From the NCBI GenBank assembly GCA_964398055.1, contig CAYNLK010000005.1, forward strand, positions 162,674 through 226,673: a stretch of 64,000 bases of DNA. The letters are read 5' to 3'. The notes under the pieces were generated by a model. It saw nothing but the letters and a program-made list of their open reading frames with translations, had not been told where the DNA came from and did not search any database. This stretch comes from CAYNLK01 sp964398055. Lineage in GTDB: Bacteria; Chloroflexota; Anaerolineae; 4572-78; J111. Positions 25,276 to 34,523 of the stretch are shown piece by piece (position 1 is the first letter of the stretch; each line of letters starts with the position of its first letter). The translations under genes were made by a program, and so were the position numbers.

Positions 25276-26886
25276 ATGCCGAGTGAAAAAATCATTATCG
25301 TAGATGATGAAGCCGACGTCCTCGACTTGTGTTACCGGGTATTGACCTTTGATGGATTCCAGGTAAAGACTGCTCGTAACGGCTTTGAAGCCATCGATAT
25401 TGCCCGGCAAGAGCGTTTTGACTTACTGCTAACCGATATCAAAATGCCGGGGATGGATGGGCTGGAAATTGCCCAAACCCTCAAGAAAGCTGATCCGCAG
25501 ATCATCTGCGTGACGATGACCGGCTATAGCACCATCGACATGGTGATTGAAGCGCTCAAACTTGGCGTTGACGAATTTATCACCAAGCCTTTTACCCCAA
25601 AAGAATTGAGTATCGTCATTGCCAAGGCCCTGGAGGCCGAGCGTCTACGCAAAGAAAATTTCCGCTTGCACTCGCTGATACCCCTCTTTGAGCTAAATCG
25701 AACGCTGATGAAGACGATGGAGGTGAACGAGTTGCTGAACCGGCTGCTGGAGATTGCTCAAAAAGAAACCGAGGCCGATGCAGCGATGATCCACATTTTT
25801 GATGGGGATAACCTCAAAATCCATTTTCATCCCCGTACAGCAGATCAGATCAACCCAGAAGCAAACGAGGCTTACCGGCAACTGGCCGAATTGGCCCAAA
25901 CAAGAGGGGAACAAGTGGCCTTGAGCCGGACTCAGGTCGACAACTCCCTGTCCGACCAAATTCTCAAACGAACGAACATGCAAACCGCGCTGGCCACGCC
26001 GCTAAAATCGCAAAGCAAGAATTATGGAGTGCTCACCCTGGCCCACCGGGCAGCCGAATTTTCGCTGAGCGATTTTGATTTTGTGACCGTACTTTCAGGC
26101 CAGGCCAGTATTGCCCTGGAAAATGCCCGGCTCTTCACCCAAATTCAAGAGGCTTACCAGCAGTTACAAATGCTCGATCACATGAAAAGTGAGTTCATCA
26201 ACATTGCTGCTCACGAACTCCGCACCCCTCTGGCTATTTTGATTGGCTATAGCTCGGTCCTTGAGGAGGATTTGTCGGGCTTGCAGCGAGAGTATGTAGC
26301 AAAGATTACGCGTAATGCGCTGCGGTTGCGCTCGCTCATTGAGGATATGCTCAACCTGAAACATTTGGAAAGCGGCAAAATTTCTCTCAGCAACGAAGAG
26401 CTGGACCTGCACTACGTGCTCCACGATATCGTGCAAGATATGTCGTTGCTGATTGCCGAAAAGGGGCTGGATTTGCAGGTAACTATCCCCGCCGACTTTC
26501 CGCCGATGATCGCTGACCGGCAAAAACTGGATTTGATCATCATGAATTTGCTGCACAACGCCATTAAATTTACGCCGCCAAACGGCCAAATAGCCTTTGA
26601 GGCCAAAGCTCAGGGCAACCAGGCGCTCATGGCGATTAGCGATACCGGGATTGGCATCCCCAAAAATGAACTCAATCGGATCTTCGACCGGTTTTACCAG
26701 GTAGAAAAATCCTTGACCCGGGAATACGGCGGCATTGGCCTGGGTCTGGCCATCGCCCGAGGCATGGTGGAAGTGTGCGGGGGCGAAATCTGCGTAGATA
26801 GCGAACCGGGGCAGGGCACCACCTTCTATGTTACCCTCCCCCTGGATAACAGCCACCTGGGTGAACGGGTTTTGACTCTGAAGTAA
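25276..26886 (+). CDS. Receiver-GAF-histidine kinase
   Basis: 536 residues in the order receiver, GAF, HisKA, HATPase. The receiver has IIVDDEADV, the phospho-Asp in LLLTDIKMPGMDG and Lys in ITKPFTPKEL. The GAF domain spans about 150-300. The dimerisation box is FINIAAHELRTPLAILIGYSS (His ~315). The ATP domain shows MNLLHNAIKFTP, ISDTGIGIP and GGIGLGLAIARGMVE. The receiver at the N-terminus may gate the kinase. Cytoplasmic, no membrane helix. No partner regulator is adjacent; followed by the convergent miaA gene. Confidence 0.92.
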   Translation: MPSEKIIIVDDEADVLDLCYRVLTFDGFQVKTARNGFEAIDIARQERFDLLLTDIKMPGMDGLEIAQTLKKADPQIICVTMTGYSTIDMVIEALKLGVDEFITKPFTPKELSIVIAKALEAERLRKENFRLHSLIPLFELNRTLMKTMEVNELLNRLLEIAQKETEADAAMIHIFDGDNLKIHFHPRTADQINPEANEAYRQLAELAQTRGEQVALSRTQVDNSLSDQILKRTNMQTALATPLKSQSKNYGVLTLAHRAAEFSLSDFDFVTVLSGQASIALENARLFTQIQEAYQQLQMLDHMKSEFINIAAHELRTPLAILIGYSSVLEEDLSGLQREYVAKITRNALRLRSLIEDMLNLKHLESGKISLSNEELDLHYVLHDIVQDMSLLIAEKGLDLQVTIPADFPPMIADRQKLDLIIMNLLHNAIKFTPPNGQIAFEAKAQGNQALMAISDTGIGIPKNELNRIFDRFYQVEKSLTREYGGIGLGLAIARGMVEVCGGEICVDSEPGQGTTFYVTLPLDNSHLGERVLTLK

Positions 26887-26900
26887 CTATCGCCCCCTCC

Positions 26901-27839
26901 TCAAGCCTCTTGGGGGTACAGGCGAGTCATAATCAGTTGCCTGATCGGCTCAACCGGCTCAACCGGTTCGCCGGCCAGTTCAAACCAGCTGATGCGGGGG
27001 TCGGCTAACCGAAACCAATTGTACTGCTGCCGCACAAAGCGGCGGGTTTCTTTTTTGATCAAGGCCACTGCTTCGGCCAGCGTGACCTCGCCGCGTAAAA
27101 ATTGTCCAATTTGACGATAGCCCAACCCCGACATCGCCGGCTGCTGCCAGCCATAGCCGGCCTCAACCAGCCGTTCAACCTCCGCTAACAGACCCCGTGC
27201 CATCATCTGCTCGATTCGTTGGTCAATCCGGCGGTAAAGTTCCTGGCGGGGGCGGGTCAGGCCGATGATCAATATTTGATACGGCGGCGCTTGCTTGCGT
27301 TGGTGTTGGCTGATGGGCCGGCCGGTTTGCCGATAGACTTCCAGCGCCCGGATGACCCGCCGCAGGTTGCGCGGGTCGATCTTTTGAGCGGCCTCGGGAT
27401 CGACTGCGGCTAATTGGGCGTGCAGCGCCGCCCGGCCAACCCTGGCCGCCTCGGCTTCGAGTTCGGCCCGCAAGCGGGCATCAGGCGGCACCCGGGGCAC
27501 ACCCCAGCCTTCCACCACGGCCCAGAGCCACTGGCCGGTTCCACCAACCAGAAGAGGCAGGCGCTGGCGCGCCTGAATCGACTCGATGGCCCCGTAGGCC
27601 AGCTCTTGAAATTGGGCCAGGCTGAGAACCTCATCAGGGTCAACCACATCCAGCAAATGATGAGGCGCTACGGCGCGCTGTTGCAGCGTGGACTTGTCGG
27701 CGCCAATATCAAGCCCGCGATAAATTTGCCTGGAATCGGCCGAAACGATCTCGCCCGCAAATTCCTGGGCCAACTGAATGGCTAGCGCGGTCTTACCGAC
27801 GGCCGTTGGGCCAACAATCACCAGCAAAGGTTTTTTCAC
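26901..27839 (-). CDS. miaA: tRNA dimethylallyltransferase MiaA
   Basis: MiaA adds a dimethylallyl group to A37 of tRNAs reading UNN codons. The P-loop is VIVGPTAVGKTALAIQLA at the N-terminus, then SADSRQIYRGLDIGADK, LVGGTGQWLWAVVEGW and the RRVIRALEVYRQTG region. KKETRRFVRQQYNWFR marks the C-terminal tRNA-binding part. 312 aa is normal. Its stop lies 14 bases past the kinase gene stop on the other strand. Confidence 0.96.
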   Translation of the reverse strand: MKKPLLVIVGPTAVGKTALAIQLAQEFAGEIVSADSRQIYRGLDIGADKSTLQQRAVAPHHLLDVVDPDEVLSLAQFQELAYGAIESIQARQRLPLLVGGTGQWLWAVVEGWGVPRVPPDARLRAELEAEAARVGRAALHAQLAAVDPEAAQKIDPRNLRRVIRALEVYRQTGRPISQHQRKQAPPYQILIIGLTRPRQELYRRIDQRIEQMMARGLLAEVERLVEAGYGWQQPAMSGLGYRQIGQFLRGEVTLAEAVALIKKETRRFVRQQYNWFRLADPRISWFELAGEPVEPVEPIRQLIMTRLYPQEA

Positions 27840-27887
27840 GAGTTGTTGATCTCAACCAGCCAGCCAACTAACCCACCAACCTTACTC

Positions 27888-27923
27888 TTACTCGTTCCCA
27901 AACTGAGATTTGGGAACGAGTAA
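27888..27923. repeat. CGTTCCCAAA palindrome, copy 1
   Basis: Arms TTACTCGTTCCCAAA and TTTGGGAACGAGTAA around CTGAGA. The CGTTCCCAAA core also occurs at 57375-57439 and 59978-60020. It lies among CCAACTAAC words between two minus-strand genes. Confidence 0.8.
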
Positions 27924-27974
27924 AACCAGCCAACAAACAAACTAACTAACTAACTAACCACCCATCCACCCAAG

Positions 27975-29477
27975 TTACAACTCATAAATCTCACCAAACT
28001 TCCGTTTAATGTAGTTGAGGTATGGGGCTGCTTGAATTCGCTTTGCGCCGGTAACTCGCTCGATCAGCTCGTTGGCTGTAAATTTGCGGCCGTGGCGGTG
28101 GATTTTGTCTCTAAACCAGGCCAGCAAGGCCCCAAACTCGCCGTGGGCAAACTGATCCGGCAAATCGGGGATGTCCTGCAGAGTCCGGTCATAGAATTGC
28201 AGCGACAACACATTGCCCAGCGTATACGTGGGAAAGTAACCAATACTTCCCCCAGACCAGTGAATATCCTGCAAAACGCCAAACGCGTCATGAGGCGGAG
28301 TCAGTCCCAGATAGGCCTCCATTTTGGCGTTCCAGGCCTCCGGCAAATCAGCTACCTTGAGTCGCTGCTCGACCAACTCCTGCTCCAATTCAAAACGGAG
28401 AAAAATATGTAAATTGTAAGTAACCTCATCGGCCTCGACCCGGATGAAGGAGGGCGAGACTTTGTTGATGGCCCGGTAGAAATCTTCCTGCTCGACCCGG
28501 CCCAACTGTGCCGGGAAGAACTCTTGCAATCGGGGATAGTAGTATTGCCAGAACTCCCAGCTGCGGCCCAGTACGTTTTCCCACAAGCGCGACTGTGACT
28601 CGTGCACGCCCAGAGATGTGCCGCCGGTCAGAAAAGTGCCCTCCAACTCGAGGGCGCTGTTCTGCTCATAGAGGGCGTGCCCCCCTTCGTGCAGCGTGCC
28701 AAACAGAGCCGACGGAAACATATCCCGCTGCACCCGGGTAGTGATGCGGACATCGTTGATGGAGAAGTTGGTGGTGAAGGGATGGACCGATTTATCCTGC
28801 CGGCCCCGCTCCAGGTCAAAACCGATGGCCTTGAGCGGAATCAACCCAAAATCCCACTGGGCCGTTTCGTCAAAATCCTGTTTCAAGCAGGAGTCATCCA
28901 CGGCGTCCAATCGCCCGGCGATAGCCTTCACCAGCGGCACCAGCTCGGCCTTGATCTCATCAAAAACCTGGTTGACTTCGGCTGTCTTCATGCCCGGCTC
29001 GTATTCATCGAGCAAGGCATCATAGATCCGATCTTCGTAGCCGTAGGCTTCGGCCTTCTGGATATTCAAATCGACGATCTTGGTTAGGATATCCTGAAAT
29101 TGAGCAAAATCTTTCTCAGCCCTGGCTTTGGTCCAAATCTGTTGGCCCAGCGAGAAGGTCCGGCTCATCTCTTCAACCAGCGCCGGCGGCAGCTTGCAGG
29201 CTTTGTCGTAGTCACGCCTGACCACCCGAATCAGGCTGGCTTCGTTCGAGTCGTACTCAAAATCAGCCTGGGCCAGGTCGTCCAGGAGCGCGCCGATCTC
29301 AGGCGTGGTAAACATTTGGTGGGCAATTTTGCTGAGCGTGGCCAGTTGCTCGGCCCTGGCTTCGGCCCCGCCCGGCGGCATGTAGACCTGCTGATCCCAG
29401 CCCAACACCGCCTCAGCGCAGTGCAGGTTATGGATGTCTTTGAGTCTAGCTGCGAGGGTGGTCAATTTTTGGTGCAA
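27975..29477 (-). CDS. M32 family carboxypeptidase
   Basis: A zinc metallocarboxypeptidase removing C-terminal residues from peptides. The metal site is FGTLHEGGHALYEQ (HExxH-type HEGGH, about residue 262), followed by GVHESQSRLWENVLGRS, which supplies the third ligand. GWDQQVYMPPGGAEARAEQLATL at the N-terminus and GSIGYFPTYTLGNVLSLQFY near the C-terminus are family hallmarks. 500 aa is typical. Single gene, cytoplasmic. Confidence 0.96.
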   Translation of the reverse strand: MHQKLTTLAARLKDIHNLHCAEAVLGWDQQVYMPPGGAEARAEQLATLSKIAHQMFTTPEIGALLDDLAQADFEYDSNEASLIRVVRRDYDKACKLPPALVEEMSRTFSLGQQIWTKARAEKDFAQFQDILTKIVDLNIQKAEAYGYEDRIYDALLDEYEPGMKTAEVNQVFDEIKAELVPLVKAIAGRLDAVDDSCLKQDFDETAQWDFGLIPLKAIGFDLERGRQDKSVHPFTTNFSINDVRITTRVQRDMFPSALFGTLHEGGHALYEQNSALELEGTFLTGGTSLGVHESQSRLWENVLGRSWEFWQYYYPRLQEFFPAQLGRVEQEDFYRAINKVSPSFIRVEADEVTYNLHIFLRFELEQELVEQRLKVADLPEAWNAKMEAYLGLTPPHDAFGVLQDIHWSGGSIGYFPTYTLGNVLSLQFYDRTLQDIPDLPDQFAHGEFGALLAWFRDKIHRHGRKFTANELIERVTGAKRIQAAPYLNYIKRKFGEIYEL

Positions 29478-29512
29478 GGGAGTTGCTCCTTTATCAGTGA
29501 GATTATTTCAAA

Positions 29513-30099
29513 TTACTCGGCGGCAAACAGTTCCGCCACCTCGATGCAGAAATCGGGCAAAACCGGGGTGCCGGATAACTCCTGCTCAACCGTCAGTTGT
29601 TCCACGTTGGTTAGAGAACGATAGACAAACACCTGCTGCCGGCGCGGGTCAACCAACCCAACCACACCAGTTGCACCCCAATGGAAAAATACTCCTCTAA
29701 TTTTTCCATCAACCCGCTCCAAGAATCGTCGGGGGAGAGAATCTCGACAATCAACTCCGGGGCGACATCAAGATAACTTGTAGACTGTACCTGGGCCAAC
29801 CGTTCATGAGAAATAAAAAGCACGTCGGCGGCGCGGACCGTATCAGGGTTGCGCCGGGTGTATAGCCCCACTTCGCCCCCCATCACTCGTCCCAATTTAT
29901 GCCGCTGGACGAACTGGCGCAATAACCCGCCGATATTGATTTCAACAAAACCATGCAAATGTCCTGTCGGCGACATAGGTACAATTTTTCCTTTGATTAA
30001 TTCGGCCGGCCCAATATCGCCTAACGCAAACAACTTCTCCCCGCTGATGGGCAGAGACAGGTCGGCCAGACGGGGATCAACTACAGTTCTTATCGCCAT
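29513..30099 (-). pseudogene. Uma2-family (DUF820) nuclease-like gene with a frameshift
   Basis: The first 145 residues follow the Uma2 pattern: GDIGPAELIKGKIVPMSPTGHLHG, YTRRNPDTVRAADVLFIS and LDVAPELIVEILSPDDSW (PD-(D/E)xK-type core). At about 29660 the frame breaks: the expected VQLVWLVDPRRQQVFVY is split because GGTTGGGTTG stands where GGTTG is expected, a 5-base near-duplication. The rest (VDPRRQQ to FAAE) continues in another frame down to 29513. It overlaps mazF by 10 bases, so it belongs to that operon. Sequencing error is the alternative. Confidence 0.75.
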
Positions 30100-30440
30100 T
30101 GCTCACTCCTCTCATACCAAAGTAACAAGTCAAACCCCAGCGCAAAATTGACTGCCCGTTCGACCTCCTCCATCCGTTCGGGCGAGAGGTAAGCAATCAA
30201 CTCGCCGATATTTGATTTGGGGACGGTCTGGAGATTATCCAAATTTATGGCGCATTCGGTGAACAAGCCGTCAGCACGACTCAAGAAAACTTCAGAGGGT
30301 ATATGCCGAATGGTTGAGGTAATCGGGGCAATGGTTAGCGCATTTAAAAAGCCAATGGCCGAGTCGCGGGTCAAGATCAATACGGGACACCGCTTGTCTG
30401 GCGGTTTGAAAGTGTACCACCTTACTTCACCCCGTTTCAT
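30090..30440 (-). CDS. mazF: MazF/PemK-type toxin
   Basis: A 116-residue PemK-like protein, MKRGEVRWYTFKPPDKRCPVLILTRDSAIGFLNALTIAPITSTIRHIPSEVFL, then CAINLDNLQTVPKSNIGELIAYLS. MazF proteins cut single-stranded RNA at short motifs; the GEVRWY start, the R after PVLILT and the NLDNLQT loop are conserved. It overlaps the antitoxin gene by 4 bases. Active only when the antitoxin is degraded. Confidence 0.93.
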   Translation of the reverse strand: MKRGEVRWYTFKPPDKRCPVLILTRDSAIGFLNALTIAPITSTIRHIPSEVFLSRADGLFTECAINLDNLQTVPKSNIGELIAYLSPERMEEVERAVNFALGFDLLLWYERSEQWR

Positions 30441-30670
30441 GCTTCAGCCCAGGCCTGTTCATCCATCCAAATGTCAAACTCACCGGGTTCCACCGGGTAA
30501 CGGGCATAACCTTCGGCCTGATTTCGCTCCAATTCTTTAATCTTGTGTCGCTGCAAAGCCAACTGTAAGGCTTCACGAATGAAAGCAGATCGAGTTGTAT
30601 CCAGAGATTCAATGAGTTGATCGACCTCAGCCAGCAACGACTCATCAATGGTCATTTGGATTGTTTTCAT
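30437..30670 (-). CDS. mazE: Ribbon-helix-helix antitoxin (MazE-like)
   Basis: A 77-residue protein beginning MKTIQMTIDESLLAEVDQLIESLDTTRSAFIREALQ, a ribbon-helix-helix DNA-binding domain. The acidic C-terminus (EPGEFDIWMDEQAW) would occupy the MazF groove. The AT-rich stretch just upstream (30680-30710 on the minus strand, TATATAATAATC) is a likely autoregulated promoter. Forms a pair with the toxin gene that overlaps its end. Confidence 0.92.
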   Translation of the reverse strand: MKTIQMTIDESLLAEVDQLIESLDTTRSAFIREALQLALQRHKIKELERNQAEGYARYPVEPGEFDIWMDEQAWAEA

Positions 30671-30785
30671 CGGTCATCCTCATAAATATATTGATTATTA
30701 TATACATTCTAATCCACATTTCCAAATCGACCGAACAACCCGGCTAGTCAGGCAACCAGGCGCGGTCAAGTCCGGTGATGCCAAC

Positions 30786-32615
30786 CTAATCTTCGCCCAA
30801 GCGCAACACCGACATAAACGCTTCTTGCGGAATTTCCACGCTGCCGACCATCTTCATCCGCTTCTTGCCCTTCTTCTGTTTTTCCAGCAATTTGCGTTTG
30901 CGGGTAATATCCCCCCCGTAGCATTTGGCCAGCACGTCCTTGCGCAGGGCCTGCACGTTGGCCCGGCTGATGACTTTTTTGCCGACAGCCGCCTGAATCG
31001 GCACCACAAACTGCTGCCGGGGAATAACCTCCTTGAGTTTGCTGATCAACTTCTGGCCGCGCGGGTAAGCCTGATCGCGATGGACAATCACACTCAGGGC
31101 ATCGACCGGCTCGCCGTTAACCAGCACCTCCAGCTTGACCAGGTCGCTCACCCGGTAACCCTCCAGCCGGTAATCCAGCGAGGCATAACCGCGAGTGGCG
31201 CTCTTGAGCTGGTCGTAATAATCCACAATCATCTCCGACAGCGGCAGATAATAATCCATCAGCAGCCGGGTTTCATCCAGATATTCCATTTTGATGAACT
31301 CGCCCCGCCGGCGGGTGGTGATATCCATGATCGCCCCGATATAGTCAGCCGGCGTGTAAATACTGAGATGCATCCACGGTTCGGCCACCGATTCGATAAA
31401 GGTCGGATCCGGCATCTCGGCCGGATTGTCAATCAAGATGGTTTCGCCGTTGGTCTTGACCAACTGGTACTCCACGCTGGGCGAGGTGGCTAACAGGTCC
31501 AGGTCATATTCTCGCTCCAACCGCTCCTGGATGATCTCCATATGGAACAGTCCCAGAAAGCCCAGGCGGAAGCCATAACCGAGGGCCTGGCTGGTTTCCG
31601 GCTGGTAGACCAGCGAGGCGTCGTTCAACTGCAACTTCTCCAGCGCGTCTTTGAGCAGATTATAATCTTCGGCTTCGGTGGGGTAGAAGCCGGCAAAGAC
31701 CATCGGTTTGACCGGCTTATAGCCGGGTAGAGCTTTTACTCCCCCTACCTCCCCCCCTTTCGAAAGGGACGCGGCCGGCGGAGTGGTCATTGTATCACCG
31801 ACCCGCACATTCCGAATTGTCTTCAGGCCGGTGGCGACATAGCCCACTTCACCGGTATACAAACAATCAATGGGTTGCAGGCCGGGCCGGAAAACGCCTA
31901 TTTCCAACGGCTCAACCTTACGCTCGGTGGCCATCAAGTAGAGGTCGTCCCCCTGTTGCAGCCGGCCATCGACCACCCGCACGTAAGCAATCACCCCTTT
32001 ATAGGCATCGTAATGGCTGTCAAAAATCGAGGCCCGTAACGGCGCCTCCGGCTGGCCGGCCGGGGGCGGAATCCGCTCCACCAGCCGCTCCAGCAGCGCC
32101 TCCACCCCGAGGCCGGTTTTGGCGCTAACCGGCAGCACGTCGGCCGCGTCAAGGCCAAACAGGTCTTCGATCTCCTGGGCCACTTCGTCGGGCCGGGCCG
32201 AGGGCAGGTCGATCTTGTTGACCACGGCCACGATTTCCAGATTATAATCCAAAGCCAGGTAGAGGTTGGCCAGAGTTTGGGCCTCGATGCCCTGGGTGGC
32301 ATCGACTACCAGAATGGCGCCCTCGCAGGCGGCCAACGCCCGGCTGACCTCGTAGGTAAAATCGACATGGCCGGGGGTATCGATAAGATTCAGTTGGTAG
32401 GTCTGGCCGTCGGCCGCGGTGTAGTCCATGCGCACCGCCGACGCCTTGATGGTAACGCCCTTTTCCCGCTCCAGTTCCATCCCATCGAGGACCTGCTGCT
32501 GCATCTCCCGCTCCGAGATGGTTCCGGTGATTTGCAGCAGTCGATCGGCCAGGGTGCTTTTGCCGTGGTCGATATGGGCGATGATACAAAAGTTTCTGAT
32601 GTGCGATTGATCCAT
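30786..32615 (-). CDS. lepA: Elongation factor 4 (LepA)
   Basis: A ribosome-associated GTPase of translation quality or 30S biogenesis. GTPase motifs are [13 protein letters not shown] (G1), [14 protein letters not shown] (G3) and NKIDLPSA (G4). The C-terminal LepA-specific domain ends [26 protein letters not shown]. The start is taken as ATG 32615 ([16 protein letters not shown]); the residues ahead come from a low-complexity spacer. 609 aa is normal. Confidence 0.96.
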   Translation of the reverse strand: MDQSHIRNFCIIAHIDHGKSTLADRLLQITGTISEREMQQQVLDGMELEREKGVTIKASAVRMDYTAADGQTYQLNLIDTPGHVDFTYEVSRALAACEGAILVVDATQGIEAQTLANLYLALDYNLEIVAVVNKIDLPSARPDEVAQEIEDLFGLDAADVLPVSAKTGLGVEALLERLVERIPPPAGQPEAPLRASIFDSHYDAYKGVIAYVRVVDGRLQQGDDLYLMATERKVEPLEIGVFRPGLQPIDCLYTGEVGYVATGLKTIRNVRVGDTMTTPPAASLSKGGEVGGVKALPGYKPVKPMVFAGFYPTEAEDYNLLKDALEKLQLNDASLVYQPETSQALGYGFRLGFLGLFHMEIIQERLEREYDLDLLATSPSVEYQLVKTNGETILIDNPAEMPDPTFIESVAEPWMHLSIYTPADYIGAIMDITTRRRGEFIKMEYLDETRLLMDYYLPLSEMIVDYYDQLKSATRGYASLDYRLEGYRVSDLVKLEVLVNGEPVDALSVIVHRDQAYPRGQKLISKLKEVIPRQQFVVPIQAAVGKKVISRANVQALRKDVLAKCYGGDITRKRKLLEKQKKGKKRMKMVGSVEIPQEAFMSVLRLGED

Positions 32616-32840
32616 AGGATTTACGATTGACGATTGACGATTTGTGATTTGTGACACCTGGCCCGAAACGAAGCGACAGGATTTGCAATTTGCAATTTGC
32701 GATTTGTAATTTGTTTTTCTGTGTGCAGGGCATTATACAACACCGCTGGGGGAACGTGAAACACGAGGGCAAAAATAACCGGATTCACGTTTCACACTTC
32801 ACGTTTCACGTTTTACGTTTCACGGAGAGATGCTGCACCG
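32616..32840. repeat. Word-repeat spacer upstream of lepA
   Basis: Two vocabularies meet here: CGATTGA/GATTTGTGA/GATTTGCAATTTG words (32620-32715) and TTCACGTTTCACGTTT words (32785-32825). No gene is seen. The same kind of spacer occurs before lysX, lysY, lysZ and lysJ with different words. Confidence 0.7.
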
Positions 32841-32852
32841 GGTAAACTGTCT

Positions 32853-34169
32853 TCACTTCAACTCATCGGCCAGTTCAGCCAGCAAGAATTTATGGATCGC
32901 TTCAGCCGCCAGCCGGTGACCGGCCTCGGTCCAATGTTGGTCGTGGCGAAAATGGAGTCGTGGGGCGCCGGGTTGAGCCGCCGCAGCCCGGAAAACCGGC
33001 AACAAATCCAGGTAGGGAATGCCGGCCGACTCCAAGAACCGGCCCAGCCGCCGGTTGGGGGACTCCAGGTCCAAATTGAGCTGCTGCAAAGCCGGATTGG
33101 CTGCCACCGTCCGCTCCCACTCGGCCGGGTAGAGCTGCTCCGGCGCGGCGATCAGGACCACCGCTAATGTTGAGCCACGCTGCGCCACCTCATCCCGCAA
33201 GCGTAGGATAATCGCTTCAGTCAAAGTCCAGGCGGCCGCAAATTCCGCGTCCGGCGGCGACTGGTAGACGAAGAACGGGATCGGGGTGGCCGGATTGGTC
33301 GCCCGGATAACCGCCTCGCCGCCGAGCAGGCCGCTGGGGCCGACTCGCTGGACCACGGCCGGGATATCCCGCAAGTAGGGCATCATAAAGCGGTACAGGG
33401 CCGACCAGCGCCATAACGTATCGGCCAGCGGCAACAACGGCGGGGACGCTTCGCCGGCCTCAGCAGCAACCGGGTTGCCCTGGGGACCGGACGTCAGATT
33501 GGCTTGAGCTTGCAACTCGGCCTGCACCGGCGGCGGCACCAATGTGCCGTCGGTTGCGAGGGTAAAAAACTCCTTCTGCTGCCGCCCGCCGTTTCGAGCG
33601 ATTTCCAACGGACCGTAATTGTTGACCGCATCGTTGCGGATAAAAAAGGCCAGCAGCACCACGTCCGGGTTGTAACGGAAGCCCTCGGCCACGTAAAAAA
33701 TCGCCTGCTGGTCGGTGCCCCAACCGCCCACCCCGGCATTGAGCACCTCCACCGGCCGCCCCAGCGAGTCGGTCAGCAGTTGCTCCAACTGCTTGACATA
33801 GGTATCGGCCAACTCGACTTGCAGGGCCTCACCAAACGAGTCGGCCAGGGCCAAAATCCGCACCGCGCCGTCAGGGTTGTCGTAGCCGATTTCCCGGTCG
33901 CGCAGGCCGCGAGCATTGATGCGGACCTCGGTTTCGAACTCGTTATAATCGCTGTGGAAGATGCCGCCGCTGTAGGGAATGTGCCACCAGCCCATTAAGG
34001 GGTGGGGCACCCAGATGGCCGGGTTTGGCTGCGGCGGCGGAGCCAAACCGGCCAGCCGCACGCCAAGTTCCAGCAGCAATAGGGGCAGCAGCAGCCCGGC
34101 GACAATCAGCAGGAGACGACCAACAATAGCGGACCGCGCCTTCAAAGGATGGGCAGCCTTATTCCACAT
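32853..34169 (-). CDS. SGNH-hydrolase-like membrane protein
   Basis: A single membrane helix near the N-terminus (IVGRLLLIVAGLLLPLLLLELGVRLAGL) is followed by an extracellular SGNH/GDSL fold: VRILALADSFGEALQ carries the nucleophile (GDS-like ADSFG), VLNAGVGGWGTDQQ is block II, and the C-terminal FRHDQHWTEAGHRLAAEAI gives the DxxH catalytic pair. It resembles AlgX/J-like O-acetyl transferases or esterases. Start set at ATG 34169, which overlaps the end of the SH3 gene. Last of a three-gene group. Confidence 0.82.
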   Translation of the reverse strand: MWNKAAHPLKARSAIVGRLLLIVAGLLLPLLLLELGVRLAGLAPPPQPNPAIWVPHPLMGWWHIPYSGGIFHSDYNEFETEVRINARGLRDREIGYDNPDGAVRILALADSFGEALQVELADTYVKQLEQLLTDSLGRPVEVLNAGVGGWGTDQQAIFYVAEGFRYNPDVVLLAFFIRNDAVNNYGPLEIARNGGRQQKEFFTLATDGTLVPPPVQAELQAQANLTSGPQGNPVAAEAGEASPPLLPLADTLWRWSALYRFMMPYLRDIPAVVQRVGPSGLLGGEAVIRATNPATPIPFFVYQSPPDAEFAAAWTLTEAIILRLRDEVAQRGSTLAVVLIAAPEQLYPAEWERTVAANPALQQLNLDLESPNRRLGRFLESAGIPYLDLLPVFRAAAAQPGAPRLHFRHDQHWTEAGHRLAAEAIHKFLLAELADELK

Positions 34170-34512
34170 TGTCAGCCGGTATCCAGCCGCTTTGCCCGGC
34201 CCGGTTGGTACACCACAACCAGCCGCTTTCTTCGTAACCAACCACCAATTCTTCGCCCACCTCAGCCGAAAGCTCGGTCGCGTCATAATCCCGGCGGGCC
34301 AGGCCGATCCGCTCGCGCCGGTCAACATACGACGCCGGCGCCCAGCCGCTCTTACCCGCCTCATTGGTGCACCACAGCCAACCTGGCCAGTCAGTGGCCC
34401 GATCGCTGATCTGCAATCTCTCGCCAATTTTGATGACCAGTGGATCAGGATAGGCCGCTTGATAGGCCGAGGTCACCCGGCGCCTTTGCCCCGGCTCAAA
34501 ATTTTGGCTCAC
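34159..34512 (-). CDS. Double SH3-like domain protein
   Basis: A small protein with two SH3-type repeats sharing WLWCTN-AG-SGW: LVIKIGERLQISDRATDWPGWLWCTNEAGKSGWAPASYV and LVVGYEESGWLWCTNRAGQSGWIPADNV. No signal peptide, so probably cytoplasmic, binding proteins or peptides. A GTG start at 34512 is chosen because GAGGAGG lies just ahead. It overlaps both neighbours' ends, so the three genes are coupled. Confidence 0.75.
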   Translation of the reverse strand: MSQNFEPGQRRRVTSAYQAAYPDPLVIKIGERLQISDRATDWPGWLWCTNEAGKSGWAPASYVDRRERIGLARRDYDATELSAEVGEELVVGYEESGWLWCTNRAGQSGWIPADNVE

Positions 34513-34523
34513 GCTTGTCCTCC

